Below, in pieces: positions 14,826 to 17,528 of a stretch of 17,528 bases of DNA; position 1 is the first letter of the stretch, and every line of letters begins with the position of its first letter. The stretch is from CAYFVR01 sp046541515 (lineage in GTDB: Bacteria; Desulfobacterota; Desulfobacteria; Desulfobacterales; Desulfococcaceae), in the NCBI GenBank assembly GCA_046541515.1, contig JBKHDD010000102.1:1-17528 (forward strand). Direction: 5' to 3'. Both the position numbers and the translations under genes were made by a program. A model generated the notes under the pieces. The model searched no databases and had not been told where the DNA came from. It was given only the letters and a program-made list of their open reading frames with translations.

Positions 14826-15656
14826 ATGCGCAAACGTGGTGTGAAGTGGCTGGCCCTGACCGCGGCCATGGTCTTCGCTTTCGCCGGCGTGGCCGCCGGC
14901 GCCGACATCGAGCTGGCCAAGAAATCGACATTGGAGGACATTCTGAAGCGGGGCGAACTTCGGGTCGGCTTCGAGGCGGGCTACGTGCCCTTTGAGATGA
15001 CCGACAAAAACGGGAATTTCGTCGGCTTCGACATCGACATGGCCAAGGAAATGGCCAAGGCCATGGGCGTCAAGTTCGTGCCGGTGAACACGGCCTGGGA
15101 CGGCATCATCCCCGCCCTGCTCAGCAACAAGTTCGACATCATCATGTCGGGCATGACCGTCACCCAGGAGCGGAACCTCAAGGTCAATTTCGCCGATCCC
15201 TACATCATCGTCGGCCAGACCATCCTGCTCAACAAGAAGCACGAGGGCGCGGTCGGTTCCTACCGCGACCTGAACGACGCCAAGTACACCGTCACCTCCA
15301 AGCTGGGCACCACCGGCGAACAGGCGGTGAAGCGCCACATCCCCAAGGCCGAATACAAATCCTTCGAGACCGAGACCGAAGCCTTTCTGGAAGTGCTCAA
15401 CGGCAAGGCCGACGCCTACGTCTACGACCTGCCCAACTGCGTTTACCTGTACGCCCAGCAGGGCGAGGGCAAGGTGATCTTTTTGGACGAGCCCTTCACC
15501 TACGAGCCGCTGGCCTGGGCCGTCAACAAGGGCGACCCGGACTTTCTGAACTGGCTGGACAATTTTCTGCGCCAGGTCAAAAACGACGGCCGCTACGAGC
15601 GGATCTACAACAAGTGGATCAAAGGCGCCGACTGGATGAAAGACATCCAGGAGTAG
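14826..15656 (+). CDS. Polar amino acid ABC transporter, periplasmic binding protein
   Basis: This 276-residue solute-binding protein of the SBP_bac_3 family captures an amino acid in the periplasm for the permease encoded downstream. It has a Sec signal peptide (basic MRKRGVK, hydrophobic core, likely cleavage after AGA at residue 26) and no lipobox. Family motifs include ELRVGFEAGYVPFEM, GFDIDMAKEMAKAMG, WDGIIPALLSNKFDIIMSGM, the hinge-region TSKLGTTGE and the C-terminal YERIYNKWIKG. The Arg in TVTQERNLKVNFADPY is the usual ligand carboxylate contact region. Substrate (Gln, His, Arg or other) cannot be fixed by eye. Ribosome site GGAGGAG is 7 bases before the ATG. A strong hairpin follows the stop codon, which would favour high binding-protein output. 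Confidence 0.93.
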   Translation: MRKRGVKWLALTAAMVFAFAGVAAGADIELAKKSTLEDILKRGELRVGFEAGYVPFEMTDKNGNFVGFDIDMAKEMAKAMGVKFVPVNTAWDGIIPALLSNKFDIIMSGMTVTQERNLKVNFADPYIIVGQTILLNKKHEGAVGSYRDLNDAKYTVTSKLGTTGEQAVKRHIPKAEYKSFETETEAFLEVLNGKADAYVYDLPNCVYLYAQQGEGKVIFLDEPFTYEPLAWAVNKGDPDFLNWLDNFLRQVKNDGRYERIYNKWIKGADWMKDIQE

Positions 15657-15664
15657 GAACCCCG

Positions 15665-15694
15665 ACGGGGAAGGCGATCGCCTTCCCCGTTTTC
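15665..15694 (+). terminator. Perfect hairpin between binding-protein and permease genes
   Basis: A 26-bp perfect palindrome (15665-15690) has 13-base arms, ACGGGGAAGGCGA and TCGCCTTCCCCGT, and is followed by TTTC (15691-15694), giving four T including the last stem base. It begins 8 bp after the binding-protein stop codon. It looks like a partial Rho-independent terminator or 3'-end stabiliser within an operon, giving more binding protein than membrane components, as known for maltose- and histidine-type systems. The T tract is short, so readthrough is likely. Confidence 0.7.
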
Positions 15695-15725
15695 ATTTGT
15701 CCTTATTTCGCCCCTCGGATCGCCC

Positions 15726-16721
15726 ATGCTGCTGAATCCCAAAAGTTCCGGCTATCAGCTCTTCTGGAAGAGCGTTTTTTTCGTCATCATCACCATCGGC
15801 GTGGGACTGCTCTACTACGCCACCAAGGAGGCGGAATACGTTTGGCGCTGGTATCGGGTGCCCCAGTATTTCATCGCCGACGTGGAGGTGGAGGTCCGGG
15901 CGGAGATCGAAGGCGAGGTCGCCGCGATCGAGGAAGGCCCCGAAACCGTCCAGATCACCGTGGCCGGCCGGGAGGGAGATTCGGAGACCTACCCCGCGCC
16001 GCCGGGCAGCGTGCGCGTCTACGAGGGAGATTTCATCTTCCCCGGCGACGTGCTTGCGGCCTACGAGGAGACCCGGCCGGGCATTTTGCTCCAGGGGCTC
16101 TGGCTGACCCTCAAGGTCAGCGTGATCGCCATCTTTTTCGGGATTTTGATCGGCCTTTTGGGCGGGCTGGCGCGGGTGTCCCAGAACCCCTGCCTTCGGT
16201 GGCTTTCCATTACCTACATCGAGTTTATCCGGGGCTCTCCGCTGCTGGTTCAGATTTACCTCTGGTATTTCGTGTTCGGCACCATCATCAACAATCTCCT
16301 TGCCCAATTTCGGATACCGCAGATTTCCTCCCTCTGGTACGGCGTGGCCTCGCTGGCCATTTTCGCCGGGGCCTACGTGGCGGAAATCGTCCGGGCCGGC
16401 ATTCAGTCGATCGGCCGGGGCCAGACCGAGGCGGCCCGATCCCTGGGCATGAGCTACGTGCAGTCCATGACCCACGTCATCCTGCCCCAGGCCTTTTTGC
16501 GGATTCTGCCGCCGCTGGCCGGCCAGTTCATCAGCCTGATCAAGGATTCGTCCCTGCTGGGGATCATCGCCATCCGGGAGCTGACCAAGGCGACCCGGGA
16601 GGTGGTTTCCACCAGTCTTCAGCCCTATGAACTCTGGTTCGTCTGCGCGGTGCTTTATCTCGTCCTTACGTTTGCCTTGTCGCTGTTCGTGCAGTATTTG
16701 GAGCGTCGGACCCTGATTTGA
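15726..16721 (+). CDS. Polar amino acid ABC transporter permease with extra periplasmic insert
   Basis: This is an inner-membrane subunit of the HisM/GlnP family. The C-terminal part (about 120-325) is the conserved permease: TM segments, IEFIRGSPLLVQIYLWYF and the ATPase-contact EAA loop with EAARSLGMS (235-243), then ILPQAF. At 331 residues it is about 100 longer than usual GlnP/HisM proteins. The extra part is N-terminal: a TM helix (about 14-32), then about 75 soluble residues (46-118) rich in Val, Glu and Gly (ADVEVEVRAEIEGEVAAIEE and a GSVRVYEGDFIFPGD stretch), which should be periplasmic. No clear ribosome site precedes the ATG (only GGA), and there is no other permease gene visible, so a homodimeric channel is possible. 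It follows the binding-protein gene after the hairpin and precedes the ATPase gene by 169 bp. Confidence 0.92.
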   Translation: MLLNPKSSGYQLFWKSVFFVIITIGVGLLYYATKEAEYVWRWYRVPQYFIADVEVEVRAEIEGEVAAIEEGPETVQITVAGREGDSETYPAPPGSVRVYEGDFIFPGDVLAAYEETRPGILLQGLWLTLKVSVIAIFFGILIGLLGGLARVSQNPCLRWLSITYIEFIRGSPLLVQIYLWYFVFGTIINNLLAQFRIPQISSLWYGVASLAIFAGAYVAEIVRAGIQSIGRGQTEAARSLGMSYVQSMTHVILPQAFLRILPPLAGQFISLIKDSSLLGIIAIRELTKATREVVSTSLQPYELWFVCAVLYLVLTFALSLFVQYLERRTLI

Positions 16722-16754
16722 CGTTTGGAAATCGTCCATTCCAACGGCCATGTT

Positions 16755-16835
16755 CCCCGTTTGAACGGGGTTGCGCGTGGGCGCGTCGCTTGCGTCCCCG
16801 GCCAATTCGGCGGGATCGTTCATTGGAGAATCCCG
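16755..16835 (+). other. Two inverted repeats in the permease-ATPase gap
   Basis: In the 169-bp gap, CCCCGTT (16755-16761) pairs with AACGGGG (16764-16770) across a very short loop, and CGGGAT (16811-16816) pairs with ATCCCG (16830-16835) across 13 bases. Neither is followed by a real T tract. They could be processing or weak pausing signals; no promoter was clear here. Confidence 0.3.
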
Positions 16836-16890
16836 AGGCAAATGGCGTTTCGGTTCATGGTCCGTCGATCCTTCCTGGAGGAATTATTCG

Positions 16891-17528
16891 GTGATTGAGA
16901 TTCAAAACATTTCGAAGACCTTTCTGGCGCCCCACGAGGTGCGGGCCCTGGTCAACGTTTCCAACCGGATCGAAGCCGGGGAGGTGGTGGTGGTGATCGG
17001 GCCTTCCGGTTCGGGAAAAAGCACCCTCATCCGCTGCCTCAATCATTTGGAGGCGCCGGAAAAGGGGCACATCTACATCGACGGGGTGGACATCCTCGAC
17101 CCCAAGACGAACATCAACAAGGTGCGCACCGAGGTGGGGATGGTCTTTCAGGCGTTCAACCTGTTCCCCCACAAGACGGTGTTTCAGAACCTGACGCTGG
17201 CCCAGCGGGTGGTGCGAAAGCGGGGGAAGGAAGAGTCGGAAGAGAAGGCCAAGTATCTGCTGAACAAGGTTGGGATCGGAGACAAGGCGGGCGTCTATCC
17301 GGAACAGCTTTCCGGCGGGCAGCAGCAACGGGTGGCCATCGCCCGGGCCCTGGCCATGGACCCCAAGGTGATGCTGTTCGACGAGCCGACCTCGGCGCTG
17401 GACCCGGAGATGATCGGCGAGGTGCTGGACGTGATGAAGACGCTGGCCAAGGAGGGGATGACCATGGTGGTGGTCACCCACGAAATGGGCTTCGCCCGGG
17501 AAGTGGCCGACCGCGTGATCTTCATGGA
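16891..17528 (+). CDS. Polar amino acid ABC transporter ATP-binding protein (3' end beyond window)
   Basis: The ATPase of the same uptake system as the two preceding genes is seen for 212 codons and runs off the window; the family is usually about 240 residues. It begins with GTG at 16891, with GGAGGA 8 bases upstream, and reads MIEIQNISKTFLAPHEVRAL. All nucleotide-binding motifs are present: Walker A GPSGSGKST (37-45), Q-loop Gln87 in VFQAFNLFPH, signature LSGGQQQR (140-147), Walker B VMLFDE (160-165), D-loop SALD and H-loop His197 in VVVTHEMGFA. The NLFPH and THEMGFA phrases are typical of GlnQ/HisP-type polar amino acid importers. A regulatory domain, if any, is not in view. The opposite strand is also open here but is a shadow of this gene. 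Confidence 0.95.
   Translation, partial: MIEIQNISKTFLAPHEVRALVNVSNRIEAGEVVVVIGPSGSGKSTLIRCLNHLEAPEKGHIYIDGVDILDPKTNINKVRTEVGMVFQAFNLFPHKTVFQNLTLAQRVVRKRGKEESEEKAKYLLNKVGIGDKAGVYPEQLSGGQQQRVAIARALAMDPKVMLFDEPTSALDPEMIGEVLDVMKTLAKEGMTMVVVTHEMGFAREVADRVIFM

Noticed and set aside
16855..17481. Minus-strand open frame opposite the ABC ATPase gene
   Set aside because: The plus strand reads as an intact ATPase from GTG 16891 with every motif; the minus frame is a His/Leu-rich shadow.

Overview
The window looks like chromosomal DNA from a GC-rich Gram-negative bacterium, most plausibly a member of the Desulfobacterota (former Deltaproteobacteria). That placement is inference from gene content, not a search: a long pyrophosphate-type phosphofructokinase, an NtrC-type sigma-54 activator paired with a membrane histidine kinase, lipoprotein and Sec signal peptides, and high GC with strong Shine-Dalgarno sites. 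No tRNA, rRNA, CRISPR array or insertion sequence was recognised.

Layout. Positions 36-383 (minus) hold a small acidic hypothetical gene. It is divergent from fabH (539-1534, plus), and a perfect 17-bp palindrome overlaps the fabH -35 box between them. The main block, 1661-10153, is a minus-strand gene cluster. Read in transcription order it encodes a GrpE-like nucleotide exchange factor with a long disordered N-terminus; a short Hsp70 that lacks the helical lid and has extra sequence at the interdomain linker; a 960-residue membrane protein with two degenerate J-like domains, one transmembrane helix, HP-type helical repeats and a C-terminal DUF1566/Lcl_C domain; a membrane histidine kinase; and an NtrC-family response regulator. 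A near-consensus sigma-70 promoter precedes the GrpE-like gene. Back to back with it is a promoter for a 602-residue putative lipoprotein (10482-12290, plus). A perfect 19-bp palindrome sits exactly midway between the two -35 boxes.

The lipoprotein gene overlaps tail to tail, by 50 bp, with a 702-residue PPi-dependent phosphofructokinase gene (12241-14349, minus), which has its own strong promoter. Next come a 51-residue zinc-ribbon protein (14602-14757, plus) and a polar amino acid ABC uptake system: binding protein, permease and ATPase, the last cut by the window end. A perfect 26-bp hairpin lies between the binding-protein and permease genes.

Most interesting reading: the Hsp70/GrpE pair, the membrane J-like protein and the two-component pair look like one unit. 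A cytoplasmic chaperone pair would be tied through a membrane-spanning protein with a large periplasmic sensor-like part to a kinase and a sigma-54-dependent regulator. Gene order, spacing and domain structure are visible in the sequence; the signalling role is inference.
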